From positions 1,479,001 through 1,543,000 of the forward strand of contig NZ_CP073653.1 of the NCBI RefSeq assembly GCF_018223745.1: a DNA stretch of 64,000 nucleotides. Reading direction: 5' to 3'. Under the pieces are notes generated by a model. The model did not search any database. It had not been told where the DNA came from and saw nothing but the letters and a program-made list of their open reading frames with translations. Positions 7,737 through 20,576 of the stretch are shown one piece after another; within the stretch, counting starts at the first letter, position 1; each line of letters opens with the position of its first letter. A program made the translations under genes and the position numbers. Origin of the DNA: Clostridium beijerinckii (lineage in GTDB: Bacteria > Bacillota > Clostridia > Clostridiales > Clostridiaceae).

Positions 7737-9830
7737 GTGAAGAAGGAATTTCCTGTACTTAGTAGTAAAATAAATGGATTTTTGCATGGTGGTGACTATA
7801 ATCCAGATCAATGGCTAAATTATCCCGAAGTATTAAAAGAAGATGTGAGGCTTATGAAACTTGCAAATTGCAATTGTGTATCAATAAACATATTTGGCTG
7901 GAGTTCAATAGAGCCGGAAGAAGGGAAATATACATTTGATTGGTTAGATAAAATTATGAATGATATGGAAGAAAACAATATTCATGTAATTTTATCGACG
8001 CCAAGTGGTGCAAGACCTGCATGGATGTCAGAAAAATATCCAGAGGTCTTAAGAGTAAATAGCGATAGAAGTAAAAATCTTCATGGTCAGAGACACAATC
8101 ATTGCTTTACTTCACCTGTTTATAGAAAAAGAACATATGAAATAAATAAAATTCTTGCTGAGAGATATAAAGATCATCCAGCGCTTATTATGTGGCATGT
8201 TTCTAACGAATATGGAGGAGAATGTCACTGTGATCTCTGCCAAGATGCTTTTAGAGAATGGCTTAAAAGAAAGTACGATAATAATTTAGATAAATTAAAT
8301 GAGGCTTGGTGGACTGGTTTCTGGAGTCATAGATTTAACAGTTGGTCACAAATCGAAAGTCCGTCTGAAAAGGGTGAGATGTTTGTTCATGGACATAATT
8401 TAGATTGGAAGCGGTTCGTTACAGATCAGACAATAGATTTTTATAAAAATGAAATTGCCCCCATAAGAGAAATAACACCTAACATACCTGTAACAGCTAA
8501 TTTCATGGGTAATTATCCACGTATGGGCTTGTTCACAGGTTTAGATTATTGGAAGTTTGCAAAAGAAGTGGATGTAGTTACATGGGATAACTATCCTGCA
8601 TGGCATAACGATTTTGAAAGTACTGAAGATCTTGCAGCTAATGTTAGTTTTGTGCATGATATATATAGGTCGTTAAAAGGTGGACATCCGTTTTTAATAA
8701 TGGAAAGTACTCCGAGTCTAGTAAATTGGCATGATACTAATAAATTAAAGCGCCCTGGAATGCATTTATTATCATCAATGCAAGGTGTGGCTCATGGAGC
8801 AGATTCTGTTCTGTATTTCCAATGGAGAAAAGGAAGAGGAGCTTCGGAAAAATTCCATGGTGCTGTTGTAGATCACTGTGGCCATGAGAATACAAGAGTA
8901 TTTAGAGAAGTTACAGAAGTTGGAGAAGTCTTAAAAAAGATTAAAGAAATCCAAGGGTCAATTAAAGAATCAGAAGTGGCCATAATATTTGATGTTGAAA
9001 ACTTATGGGCTATCGATGATGCACAGGGATTAAAAAAATATAGAAAGGGCTATGAAGAAAGCTGTCAAGCAGCTTATAAAGTATTTTGGGAAAATGGAAT
9101 TTCAGTAGATATTATTAATATGGATTGTGATATATCAGATTATAAACTTGTAATAGCACCAATGCTATATATGATAAGACCAAATGTTGCAGAAAGAATT
9201 AATGAATTTGTAAAGACAGGCGGAACTTTTGTAACTACTTATTTTAGCGGAATGGTGGATGAAAATGATCTTTGCTTCTTAGGAGGATTTCCAGGACCAC
9301 TTCGAGAAGTAACTGGAATTTGGTCAGAAGAAATAGATTCACTATATGATAATGAAGTGAATTATATAGAATTTAAAAATGATAAAATTAAAGAATTAAA
9401 GAGCCAATATGAAGTAAAAGATTACTGTGACTTAATCCATGTAGAAACTGCAGAAGTTCTTGGAGTATATAAAGAAGATTTTTATGCGGATATGCCTGCG
9501 TTAACAGTTAATAACTATGGAGATGGAAGAGCATATTATATTTCAGCAAGAACGGGAGCAGATTTTAACAATGATTTTTATTCAAAGCTTTTTAAGGATT
9601 TAAATATTAAGAGTGTTATAGAGGGAAAATTGCCACAAGGTGTTACAGCTCAAATGCGTTCCAATAAAAATAATAAGTATACTTTCATTATGAATTTCAC
9701 TGAAGAAGAAAAAAAGGTGGATTTAGGAGAAGAAATATATTTTGATATGCTTTCTGGAGAAGAAATCAGTGGAAAGATCATATTAGGTAAGTATGGTCTA
9801 AAAATACTAAAGCAAATTAATTGTAATTAA
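7737..9830 (+). CDS. Beta-galactosidase, glycoside hydrolase family 42
   Basis: Retaining beta-galactosidase acting in the cytoplasm (no signal peptide) on imported galacto-oligosaccharides. The TIM barrel shows YNPDQW at residue 21, the acid/base Glu158 in HVSNEYGG, and the nucleophile Glu323 in FLIMESTPS. Four cysteines (C123, C163, C165, C168) match the structural zinc cluster of GH42. A trimerisation-type domain and a small C-terminal domain complete 697 residues, a normal length. The start is GTG 7737 after TTGGAGGG. Together with the transporter it forms a GanSPQA-like set without an obvious extracellular endo-galactanase gene in this window. Confidence 0.94.
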   Translation: MKKEFPVLSSKINGFLHGGDYNPDQWLNYPEVLKEDVRLMKLANCNCVSINIFGWSSIEPEEGKYTFDWLDKIMNDMEENNIHVILSTPSGARPAWMSEKYPEVLRVNSDRSKNLHGQRHNHCFTSPVYRKRTYEINKILAERYKDHPALIMWHVSNEYGGECHCDLCQDAFREWLKRKYDNNLDKLNEAWWTGFWSHRFNSWSQIESPSEKGEMFVHGHNLDWKRFVTDQTIDFYKNEIAPIREITPNIPVTANFMGNYPRMGLFTGLDYWKFAKEVDVVTWDNYPAWHNDFESTEDLAANVSFVHDIYRSLKGGHPFLIMESTPSLVNWHDTNKLKRPGMHLLSSMQGVAHGADSVLYFQWRKGRGASEKFHGAVVDHCGHENTRVFREVTEVGEVLKKIKEIQGSIKESEVAIIFDVENLWAIDDAQGLKKYRKGYEESCQAAYKVFWENGISVDIINMDCDISDYKLVIAPMLYMIRPNVAERINEFVKTGGTFVTTYFSGMVDENDLCFLGGFPGPLREVTGIWSEEIDSLYDNEVNYIEFKNDKIKELKSQYEVKDYCDLIHVETAEVLGVYKEDFYADMPALTVNNYGDGRAYYISARTGADFNNDFYSKLFKDLNIKSVIEGKLPQGVTAQMRSNKNNKYTFIMNFTEEEKKVDLGEEIYFDMLSGEEISGKIILGKYGLKILKQINCN

Positions 9831-9980
9831 TTATTAGAATGAGAAAAATTCTTTATGTATATATGTTGCAATAATAAATTCACATTTAAAATTCTAGTAA
9901 GACAAGTGTTTAGTTAAGGATAGAATGTAGAAATTAAATTTCGATATATATGTTAAAAAATTAATATATTACCCCCAATT

Positions 9981-10030
9981 AAGATAAAATCACTATAAAT
10001 TAAAGGTTTGTAGTGATTTTATCTTATTTA
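9981..10030 (+). terminator. Terminator of the beta-galactosidase operon
   Basis: AAGATAAAATCACTA (9981-9995) pairs perfectly with TAGTGATTTTATCTT (10011-10025). A+T-rich sequence flanks both sides. The stem is 150 bp past the GH42 stop. Confidence 0.75.
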
Positions 10031-10157
10031 TAAGTGAGGAGAAAGAATGAAAATTAACAATGTATTAATTTAATGATATACTATAAATAAACTAAATAGG
10101 TATAAATTAGATAAAGTATTTTGAATAAATAATAAAAGGTGAAAGGATAAGTTATTT

Positions 10158-11090
10158 ATGGATAATAGTAAAATTTGTGTTGTAGGGTTAGGTGGAGTTG
10201 GAGGATATATTGGCTGTATGTTTGCAAAGCATTTTTCTAATGTTTATTTTTTAGCAAGAGGAAAAAGATTAGAATCAATAAAAAATAATGGTTTGAAATT
10301 ATACAGTAATCTTCATGGAGAATTAAACGTACATCCTAAATTAGCAAGCGATAGCGCTGATGAAATTGGAATAATGGATTATATTTTTATATGTGTTAAA
10401 AATTTTTCTTTAGAAGAAGTATGTAAACAAATAAAACCAATGATTAATGAAAATACTGTAATAATTCCATTAATGAATGGAGTTGGAGTATCTGAAAAAG
10501 TAAGAAAATTTATAAATGATGGCCAAGTTGTCGATAGTTTAATATATGTAGTTTCTGGGGCAGAAAAAGATTTTTCAATACATCATGCAAGTTCTTATTG
10601 TAAGATACATATAGGGTATGGCTTGGAAAACAATGATGAAGTAGAGAATGTATTAATTAGAATTCAAAAAATATTACAAGAAGCTGAAATTATTTGTAAA
10701 ATAGAAAAAGATATAGAAGCTGCAATTTGGAGAAAATATATATTAAATTGTGCATATAACGTAATAACTGCTTATTATAACGCAACAACAGCAGAAATTA
10801 TAAAAAATGATGAAGCAGTCAAGCAAATTAAAATATTACTAAAGGAATCTTGTGCCGTAGCTCGTAAATTAAAAATTAATATTTCTGATGATTTAGAAGA
10901 AGAGCACTTTTATCACTTAATGCATAACCAAGCTGGAGAATCAACAAGTTCATTAAAAAGAGATATTGAAGCAGGAAGACAAAATGAATTAGAGGTCTTT
11001 TCTGGAAAGTTAATTGAATTAGCTTTAAAATGTCAAGTAGAAGTTCCTATGAGTCAATTTTTCTATAATGAATTAAAGAAGAAAAGTTAA
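10158..11090 (+). CDS. Ketopantoate reductase family protein (PanE/ApbA)
   Basis: NADPH-dependent 2-dehydropantoate 2-reductase family; the family's defining reaction gives pantoate for pantothenate and CoA. The Rossmann motif VGLGGVGGYIG is at residues 9-19, followed by NGVGVSEKV and a helical C-terminal domain with WRKYILNCAYN and an SSLKRDIEAGRQNE-type motif. At 310 residues it has full length. The ribosome binding site AAAGGTGAAAGG lies 16-21 bases upstream, rather far. It stands alone between the galactosidase operon and the two-component genes. Several PanE homologues in clostridia are not the biosynthetic enzyme, so the substrate is uncertain and I withhold the symbol. Confidence 0.85.
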   Translation: MDNSKICVVGLGGVGGYIGCMFAKHFSNVYFLARGKRLESIKNNGLKLYSNLHGELNVHPKLASDSADEIGIMDYIFICVKNFSLEEVCKQIKPMINENTVIIPLMNGVGVSEKVRKFINDGQVVDSLIYVVSGAEKDFSIHHASSYCKIHIGYGLENNDEVENVLIRIQKILQEAEIICKIEKDIEAAIWRKYILNCAYNVITAYYNATTAEIIKNDEAVKQIKILLKESCAVARKLKINISDDLEEEHFYHLMHNQAGESTSSLKRDIEAGRQNELEVFSGKLIELALKCQVEVPMSQFFYNELKKKS

Positions 11091-11278
11091 TAATTATAAA
11101 ATATGTTTTATTTATAGAAAACTATAATATGCTGCATTTGAAACTTAATATATATTCTAGAAATTTTAATTCATCAGAGATTACCTTAAACTATTAGGTG
11201 ATTCAAAACAAATAATACTATAAGGAGTGAATTATATCATTTAGAACTTATATACAACATATTATAGTTTTTAAATTT

Positions 11279-11512
11279 TTATTCTTAAGTAATTTATATT
11301 CAAGTTAAATCTGTGGATGTTGTGCCCATTGAGGATATAAGTTATGGAAAAGACTGACTCAGAAAGTTATGGATCATAAAGAGAATTAAGAAGAAAATAT
11401 ATTTGCTTGCAAAAAATGTTCTTATATTCATAATAGTTCACTATTGCAGCATAGATACTCTTTTTATAAGTGCATAGCTATCATTTCTGATATACAGATT
11501 TTTCCCACATAG
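11279..11512. repeat. Family B dispersed repeat, copy B1
   Basis: About 234 bp starting TTATTCTTAAGTAATTTATA and ending CAGATTTTTCCCACATAG, directly against the stop codon of the minus-strand kinase gene. It shares long blocks with 23035-23206 (AAATCTGTGGAT, AAAGAGAATTAAGAAGAAAA, TGTTCTTATAT, CAGATTTTT). A central part (ATTGCAGCATAGATACTCTT) recurs at 46925-46990. AAATCTG near the start and CAGATTT near the end are inverted. The rest of the 11091-11512 spacer shows no gene. Confidence 0.7.
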
Positions 11513-13303
11513 TTAATTCTCTACAAATTCCTTTTGAGCAGGAATTGTTACTCTTACAGTAGTCCCTTTACCTAATTCGCTGCTAATTGAAATACCATAA
11601 TCATCGCCATATAGAAGTTTAATTCTATCATTAACATTTTGAATTCCAATACTTGTAAAATGTTCGTGTTTTTTAGAAGATTCTCTAAGAATCTTTTGTA
11701 CTTCTTCATCTGTCATTCCGACGCCATTATCTATGATTTCACAAATTAGATTCTGATTTTGTTCATTTACAAACACATGTATAGATCCATTATTTCTTTC
11801 ATTAAAGCCATGAAAAAATGCATTTTCAATGAAAGGTTGTAAAATTAATTTTGGAATTACATAGTTTTCGCAATTTGGAATTACGAAAAAATTTACATTA
11901 ATATTATCTCCATATCGTATATGATTAATTAAAACATAATTATTTAAATTTTCGATTTCTTCTTGTATTGTTATCATTTCATTTTTATTACTAATAGTAT
12001 TTCTAAGAAGTGATATAAATGCATCTATAGTTTGTATAGATTTTTCTGTGCTTCCTTGCCACATAAGCCATTTGATTGAAGCTAAAGTATTGTAAATAAA
12101 GTGTGGATTAATTTGCATCTGTAAAGCATGTATTTCGGCTTTTCTCTTTTCTTTCTGCATTTTTATTTGGGCATGGACATAATTATTTAATCCATCTAAC
12201 ATATAGTTAAAGTTAGTTGATAGTTCGCGAACTTCATAGCTTCCGACAACGGGAATATGATTATTGAAATCACCATGAATTATTTTAGGCATAACTTTAA
12301 CAAGAGCTGAAATTGGTTTTGTGGTTCTTCGTATTACGAAGAAAGTAATAGCAATGAATATTGATGCAATTAAGATACTTACTGCTATAATTTCAGAAGA
12401 ATCATATATTTCACTTAATACTATATTTTTATCAATCGTGCCAACTATATTAAAATTATAAGTTGGTAAATGTTTTGATAATATTGCTACATCAGAAGAA
12501 TCTAATTTAGTGTTAACGTATTTGAGGTTATTATTTAAAATGACACTTGATATATTATATAAATCTAAATTTTTCGTTCCTATTTTTGAAGAAAGGCTAG
12601 AAGAAACAATAGTACCATCACTTGATATGATAGAAATACTATTACCATTACCTACAAAATAATCATAATATTTATGGAATGTATGCTCACTAATAAGTAC
12701 ATATACAAATCCATAGGGTTCTCTTGTAAGTTTATCACACAGAACCTTTATAGCTACAATTGTACTAGAGTTTTTTGTGAGTTTTGTAAAACCATGATCT
12801 AAGTATTGATATAGAACAGTATTCTTATTATCTAATGCTTTTTTAGTAAAGCTGCTATTTAAAACTTCATTAGTATCAAGGATAAGATGGTCATAATCGC
12901 TTGCTACATAGGTATTCCCATTAACGCCTACAGCTAGTACAGTAATATCATAAAGATCTTTATCAGGGATCATTTTATGGAAGCCTGTAAACATATTGTA
13001 TAAAGTTCGATAATTTTGCTGTGGAGTAAGCTCCTTTTCTGATAAGTATCGCTGAAAATCAGGGATATAATCAATCGCATTCATAATGTTAATTGTATTA
13101 TCATTAAATGTACTGAGTTCATTGCTAATTTGTGTTAAAACTTTATAATTTGATTTGCTGAAAGTATCAGCAAGTATATCCTTTGAAATTTTAATTGTAA
13201 TAATTCCTATTGAAATAGATACTAAAATAACGCTTATAAGAACAACTGAAGCAACTCTAAAAAACAGGCTCGTAGAATGTATTGATTTTGATAATTTTAG
13301 CAT
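11513..13303 (-). CDS. Sensor histidine kinase, YesM/LytS-type (His_kinase PF06580)
   Basis: Membrane sensor that phosphorylates the adjacent AraC-type response regulator. TM1 is at residues 18-38, an extracellular cache-like sensor domain spans about 40-300, and TM2 is near 305-324. A HAMP segment follows, then the H-box QMQINPHFIYNTL with phospho-acceptor His401. The HATPase part has NAFFHGF (N box), DNGVGM (G1) and SIGIQNVNDRI (G2). Length is 596. Start ATG 13303 has GAAAGGACT upstream. It lies 30 bp after the regulator gene, in one operon. YesM/YesN-type pairs usually control carbohydrate uptake, and here they face lacZ divergently, so a galactoside signal is a reasonable inference. Confidence 0.9.
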   Translation of the reverse strand: MLKLSKSIHSTSLFFRVASVVLISVILVSISIGIITIKISKDILADTFSKSNYKVLTQISNELSTFNDNTINIMNAIDYIPDFQRYLSEKELTPQQNYRTLYNMFTGFHKMIPDKDLYDITVLAVGVNGNTYVASDYDHLILDTNEVLNSSFTKKALDNKNTVLYQYLDHGFTKLTKNSSTIVAIKVLCDKLTREPYGFVYVLISEHTFHKYYDYFVGNGNSISIISSDGTIVSSSLSSKIGTKNLDLYNISSVILNNNLKYVNTKLDSSDVAILSKHLPTYNFNIVGTIDKNIVLSEIYDSSEIIAVSILIASIFIAITFFVIRRTTKPISALVKVMPKIIHGDFNNHIPVVGSYEVRELSTNFNYMLDGLNNYVHAQIKMQKEKRKAEIHALQMQINPHFIYNTLASIKWLMWQGSTEKSIQTIDAFISLLRNTISNKNEMITIQEEIENLNNYVLINHIRYGDNINVNFFVIPNCENYVIPKLILQPFIENAFFHGFNERNNGSIHVFVNEQNQNLICEIIDNGVGMTDEEVQKILRESSKKHEHFTSIGIQNVNDRIKLLYGDDYGISISSELGKGTTVRVTIPAQKEFVEN

Positions 13304-13333
13304 AATGAAAAGTCCTTTCGTTTGTTACTAGTA

Positions 13334-14887
13334 TTAATATCCTTTTTTTCTAAAAGCGCTAGGAGTGAGTCCGATAAATTTCTTGAAAACCTTACAAAAG
13401 TAACTTTGATCTGAGTAGCCAACCATTCCGCTTATATCTGAGATAGGAATGTCCTGTTTTAAAAAATCACAAGCTTTTTGTATTCTAATTTTATTAAGAA
13501 ATTCATTAAACCCCTCTTCGTTATGGGAACTAAAGTAGGTTGATAAGTATGAATAATTAAAATTAAATAGCTTAGATACATTAGTTAAAGTAAGTTGCTC
13601 GTCGTAATGATCATGAATGTATTGAATAATTTTATTAATCATATGTGAATTTATTTTATTTTCATATGTGTCTATTATTTGTTTAAAGCGATTTAAGAGA
13701 GAGTTATAGGCCACAAGTAAGTCTTCTGAATATTTAGTGTTATCTATGTCATGAAAGCACTCTTGCTTTAATGAATTTAGCTTATTTAAATCAAAATTTA
13801 AATATTCTAAAGAAGTAATCACATTATAAAAAGAATTTTGAATCAATGTTTTTAATTCAAATTCTGTAAGAGATCTTTGATCAATAGCATTTGTAACGTA
13901 TATTGTTAGCATTTCGAATGCATTCTGAAATTGCATTATAGAAATTGATTCTGAAAAACGCTTAAAATTAAATTTTTCTATTGGCGATGGTGTTTTGAAG
14001 TTGGAAGAGCACATTAAAGAAACATTTTTGTTGTAAAAATATTGTTGAGTTAACACTAGGAATTCCTTTTCGTATATATCCTTAATATTTCTACTAGAAT
14101 AGAAGAAGTTGCTTAATACAAAAAATGCTTCTTTAAAACTATTTGAAACTATTTCTGAAATATTTTCTAGCTTACTAAATAGAGAATTATAACTTTTATC
14201 ATCAAAATTTATAATTACAACTATGATTTCGTTTTTAATATTAGCGACTTGTATATTATAATTTGCATTTAAACCTTCTAAAGAAAATTCCTTGCCGATT
14301 TCTGAAATTGTAAAATCAATAATTTCAAGGCGTTTGCTATAATTATCATATATTTTCTTTGCGTTTAAACCAAATAAGCAAAATGATTGAAAAGTAAATA
14401 TCGTATTAAAATAGTTAAAGTCAGGATCATTGTCAAAGCCAGATATAAGTCGATTTAAGGCGCTATTGGTGAGACTTAAAGAGTTTCCTTCTAAAGTATT
14501 TCTTTTCATTTTAATTGAAATCTTTTTTAGAGTACTTAATAACTCAGAAGGATTTAGAGAAGGTTTTAAAATATAATCAACAGCACCATTTTGAAAAGAT
14601 GATTTAACATATTCAAAATCGCTATAACTACTTAAGATGATAATTCTTATCTTAGGGTATTTGTCCTGTACAAATTTAGCTAATTCAATTCCATTTATTT
14701 GAGGCATTACAATATCAGAAATTATAATGTCAGGAATATCCTTTTTTATCATTTCGAGAGCTTCTTGACCATTAGAAGCCTGTCCTATAATTTGGAAGCC
14801 TTCTTTTTCCCAATCAATCATATGAGTTATGCCTTGTCGCATAATAAATTCATCATCAACAACTAAAATTTTACTATATTCGTTCAA
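13334..14887 (-). CDS. Response regulator with AraC-type DNA-binding domain, YesN-like
   Basis: The receiver domain (residues 1-125) has the acidic pair D11-D12, phospho-acceptor Asp58 in IIISDIVMP and the conserved Lys in ILKPSLNP. A long middle region of about 280 residues is typical of the group. Two AraC helix-turn-helix motifs end the protein (YSYLSTYFSSH, then VGYSDQSYFCKVFKKFIG). Length is 517. The start is TTG 14887 with GAGGTG upstream. It is first gene of the operon with the kinase and is divergent from lacZ with a 399-bp shared regulatory region. Likely activates sugar-utilisation genes, perhaps lacZ; the target is inferred. Confidence 0.9.
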   Translation of the reverse strand: MNEYSKILVVDDEFIMRQGITHMIDWEKEGFQIIGQASNGQEALEMIKKDIPDIIISDIVMPQINGIELAKFVQDKYPKIRIIILSSYSDFEYVKSSFQNGAVDYILKPSLNPSELLSTLKKISIKMKRNTLEGNSLSLTNSALNRLISGFDNDPDFNYFNTIFTFQSFCLFGLNAKKIYDNYSKRLEIIDFTISEIGKEFSLEGLNANYNIQVANIKNEIIVVIINFDDKSYNSLFSKLENISEIVSNSFKEAFFVLSNFFYSSRNIKDIYEKEFLVLTQQYFYNKNVSLMCSSNFKTPSPIEKFNFKRFSESISIMQFQNAFEMLTIYVTNAIDQRSLTEFELKTLIQNSFYNVITSLEYLNFDLNKLNSLKQECFHDIDNTKYSEDLLVAYNSLLNRFKQIIDTYENKINSHMINKIIQYIHDHYDEQLTLTNVSKLFNFNYSYLSTYFSSHNEEGFNEFLNKIRIQKACDFLKQDIPISDISGMVGYSDQSYFCKVFKKFIGLTPSAFRKKGY

Positions 14888-15188
14888 TAGTTAGCACCTC
14901 TATTCTAAAATTACCACAAGATAGATAAATATTGTTTAATACTGATTATATCTTATAAATTAAAGGTTTTCAATTAAGTGATAAATTATTTTAGTAAAGT
15001 TTAGTAAAATATAATTGATTTTTTACTAAAAAGATAATAAAATGAAACTATAAATTTAGTTAATAGCATAAATCTAACTTCAGAAGATAGGATAAATTAA
15101 AGAGGTAATGTAATTGGTTACGAAGTAAGGTGTCCTAATAATATTAGCCCATAATTTTTTTTATTCTCATATATGTTTAAGTATTAAT

Positions 15189-15234
15189 TAAATGTGACTT
15201 TATAAAAGAGTTACATTTAGTTAATACGATTAAC
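15189..15234. promoter_or_regulatory. Palindromic sites in the regulator-lacZ intergenic region
   Basis: TAAATGTGACT (15189-15199) is inverted against AGTTACATTTA (15209-15219) with one mismatch. Immediately next, GTTAATACGATTAAC (15220-15234) is a palindrome with 6-bp arms. They sit about 50-100 bp before the lacZ start and are the best operator candidates in this 399-bp divergent spacer. Which protein binds is unknown. Confidence 0.4.
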
Positions 15235-15277
15235 AACTTTAATTTAAAAAAGCAATAACTCTACAAGGTGAAAGTGA

Positions 15278-18313
<3,036 letters not shown>

Positions 18314-18334
18314 TACGCACATATAAGAACTAGA

Positions 18335-18693
18335 GATATCCAAAACAAAACTTAGACTTATGCAATAACTTACCGAAAGGACAGGTACTCTGTTGTTTCG
18401 GTTACTAAGAATAAGTTGAGGCTTTCTAACATAATAAGTTGCATCATTTCAGCATGCTCCCGAGACAAGCTCGTGACAAGCAAAAATGGAACAACTTATG
18501 AAATTAAATTTTTAGCGACTTTGTAAATATGTTAATCTAATAAATCGAATTCTTAAATTGTTTGTCTATATAGATAAGCCAATTATAAGTTAGATTTATA
18601 CTATGAAATATATCCCAACTAGAAACTGGAACAAAAGTATGTTATTCATTTCGGCGAGTTATATGCATAAGTTCAGGTCTTAGTTGGTTTATC
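18335..18693. repeat. Family A long-palindrome repeat, copy A2
   Basis: The right part (about 18625-18693, AACTAGAAACTGGAACAAAA to TTAGTTGGTTTATC) is the reverse complement of 1888-1960 in copy A1 with a few changes. The left part resembles the same arm in direct sense (ACTTATGCAATAACTTACCG). The middle has ATAAGTTG and ACAACTTAT flanking a different inner hairpin from that in A1. A second terminus-like GATAAGCCAA at 18573 suggests nesting or rearrangement. It fills the spacer between lacZ and luxS. Confidence 0.65.
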
Positions 18694-18783
18694 TATAAAA
18701 TGTTATAAATTATATAAATGAAAAATATCTATTAGATAAACATCGGTTAAGAGATTCTAGAAGTATATATCTATTAAGGAAAG

Positions 18784-18819
18784 AAAAAATAGGATGCCCA
18801 TAAAAGCATCCTATTTTTT
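18784..18819. terminator. Bidirectional terminator between lacZ and luxS
   Basis: AAAAAATAGGATGC (18784-18797) and GCATCCTATTTTTT (18806-18819) form a perfect 14-bp stem with an 8-base loop. A/T runs on both sides allow it to serve both converging genes. Confidence 0.9.
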
Positions 18820-18846
18820 ATATCATATAAGTTTATCATAATTTCA

Positions 18847-19326
18847 TTAATTAGGATAAACTAAATTTTTCTCGGTTATATTTAATAAGATATCGTTAAG
18901 AAATTTATTTGCCAAATATTTTGCCATTGGTAAATTCATATCTAAATAGTTTCCACAATCTTTAGCAGAAGCACCAGGAATATCTCCTTCAAATTCAGCC
19001 ATAAATTTATATAGTTCTGTAAGTAGAGGAACTATATCTTTAGATTTATAATCACCATGTAAAATCAAATAAAAGCCTGTCCTACATCCCATTGGTCCAA
19101 AATAAACTGTTTTATCTGCATAATCTTTATGATTTCTTAAGAATGTAGCAGCTAAGTGCTCAATTGCATGCATTTCTGCTGTATTCATAGTTGGCTCAAA
19201 GTTTGGTCTAGTCATTCTAATATCAAAAGTCGTAAGAACTGTATCACCAAACTTATCTTGTCTTGAGACATATACACCAGGAAGTAATTCTAGGTGATTA
19301 ATTGTAAAACTTGCTATCTTCTCCAT
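18847..19326 (-). CDS. luxS: S-ribosylhomocysteine lyase (autoinducer-2 synthesis)
   Basis: Splits S-ribosylhomocysteine to homocysteine and DPD, the AI-2 precursor, in the activated methyl cycle. Metal ligands His53 and His57 in MHAIEHLAA and Cys124 in AKDCGNY are present, as is Cys81 in GPMGCRTGFYL. ATG 19326 is preferred over an in-frame GTG at 19335 because the latter is part of the Shine-Dalgarno AAGGAGTG. The protein is 159 residues, normal. It is monocistronic; the 330 bp before its start (19327-19656, shared with the next gene) show no further feature I can support. Confidence 0.96.
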   Translation of the reverse strand: MEKIASFTINHLELLPGVYVSRQDKFGDTVLTTFDIRMTRPNFEPTMNTAEMHAIEHLAATFLRNHKDYADKTVYFGPMGCRTGFYLILHGDYKSKDIVPLLTELYKFMAEFEGDIPGASAKDCGNYLDMNLPMAKYLANKFLNDILLNITEKNLVYPN

Positions 19327-19656
19327 TAACGTCACTCCTTAATATAATTTAGAATAAATGCTCAATAATATACTATAATAGTTACATCTATTAGAACTTT
19401 ATTTAAATTTGTTTCTATTAAATTTTAACACTTGTAATTTCTATTATCAATAACATGCTTATATATTAGATAATTGTTCAGAAAACCATAAGAAGTGTTA
19501 TATGAAGAAGAACTTATAATTAATAGAGAAAAATATGATACTTTTAAATGACCAAAGATCATATCAGTGATATTATCTTGGTAAAGAATGAAAAACAATA
19601 AGTTATAGAAATTATAAATTTAGAATATTATTTGTAGGAATTTGAAAGGAGAAAAA

Positions 19657-20244
19657 ATGAATTATTTAGCACACATATATCTCGCAGATAATAGCGAAGA
19701 AAATATGTTAGGAAATTTCTTAGGGGACTTTGTAAATAAGTCTTTGGAAAATGAATTTGAACAATCAATAAGAAAAGGGATTATTATGCATAAAAAGCTT
19801 GATACCTTTACGGATTCACATCCAGACTTCCTAAGGAGTAGAAAAAGAATTTCAAAAAGTAATAGACGCTTGGCAGGTGTATTGATTGATATATTTTATG
19901 ATCATTTCTTAGCTAAAAATTGGAAGGATTATTCCTCAATATCATTAGAAGAGTATGCTGATAATTTTTATAAGATACTTAGAAAGTTTTCTTACTGTCT
20001 GCCAGATAAGTTATTAAGAAGGATGAATTATATTATAGAAGAAAACTGGCTCATTTCTTACAGAGATATACATGGCATTCAAACAGCAGTTGATAGGATT
20101 GCTACAAGATTTGTCAACACAAGGCACCCATTAGTAAATCCTATAGAGGAGTTAATTAATAATTACGAAGGTCTTGAAAGTGACTTTAAATGTTTTTATC
20201 CTCATGCAATTGATTATTCAAATAAGCTTAAAATAATTCTTTAA
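19657..20244 (+). CDS. DUF479 / acyl-carrier-protein phosphodiesterase-like (AcpH) protein
   Basis: Belongs to the ACP phosphodiesterase family (PF04336), whose E. coli member removes the phosphopantetheine arm from acyl carrier protein. Family pattern: MNYLAHIYLAD at the N terminus, LGNFLGDFVNK, GIIMHKKLDTFTDSHP and IDIFYDHFLAKNW, supplying the His and Asp residues of an HD-like metal site. Length is 195 residues. ATG 19657 follows GAAAGGAG; the in-frame TTG at 19642 precedes that motif and is rejected. It has its own terminator at 20280-20326. Biochemical activity of Gram-positive members is not established. Confidence 0.85.
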   Translation: MNYLAHIYLADNSEENMLGNFLGDFVNKSLENEFEQSIRKGIIMHKKLDTFTDSHPDFLRSRKRISKSNRRLAGVLIDIFYDHFLAKNWKDYSSISLEEYADNFYKILRKFSYCLPDKLLRRMNYIIEENWLISYRDIHGIQTAVDRIATRFVNTRHPLVNPIEELINNYEGLESDFKCFYPHAIDYSNKLKIIL

Positions 20245-20279
20245 TGACGTGATTCATAGTATTTAGAGTTAACATAAAG

Positions 20280-20326
20280 TATACAATGTATTTAGGAAAT
20301 TAAACGAATATATTGTATATTTTTTA
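20280..20326 (+). terminator. Terminator after the DUF479 gene
   Basis: TATACAATGTATT (20280-20292) pairs with AATATATTGTATA (20307-20319) with one G-U pair and is followed by a T run. The remaining spacer to 20576 contains only A+T-rich promoter-like sequence, including TATAAT near 20539. Confidence 0.75.
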
Positions 20327-20576
20327 TGTTTAGAATATTATAGCTTATCATAGGAAAACATAATTCTATTGATATGCTAATCTCTAAAACTAGATGAATT
20401 AAAGTGTAATGGTCTTATATTGCTAAACTTATCTATTATGTGTGGAAATCTTCAAAAAAATTAAATATTTTGATAAAAATATTTAAAAAAATATAAATAA
20501 TTGAAGAGAAAAAATATAGTATTATATGAAAATCGTGTTATAATATTGCTTGTAAAATATAAAAGGAGGTGCCCTT

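Noticed and set aside
9855..9900. Possible degenerate fifth family C repeat in reverse orientation (ATATATGTTGCAATAATAAA)
   Set aside because: Only one end and a short core match; the similarity may be due to A+T bias.
10047..10073. Eight-codon ORF with a strong GAGGAGA ribosome binding site upstream of the ketopantoate-reductase-like gene
   Set aside because: Too short to support as a gene; might be a leader peptide or decayed start but nothing links it to the next gene.
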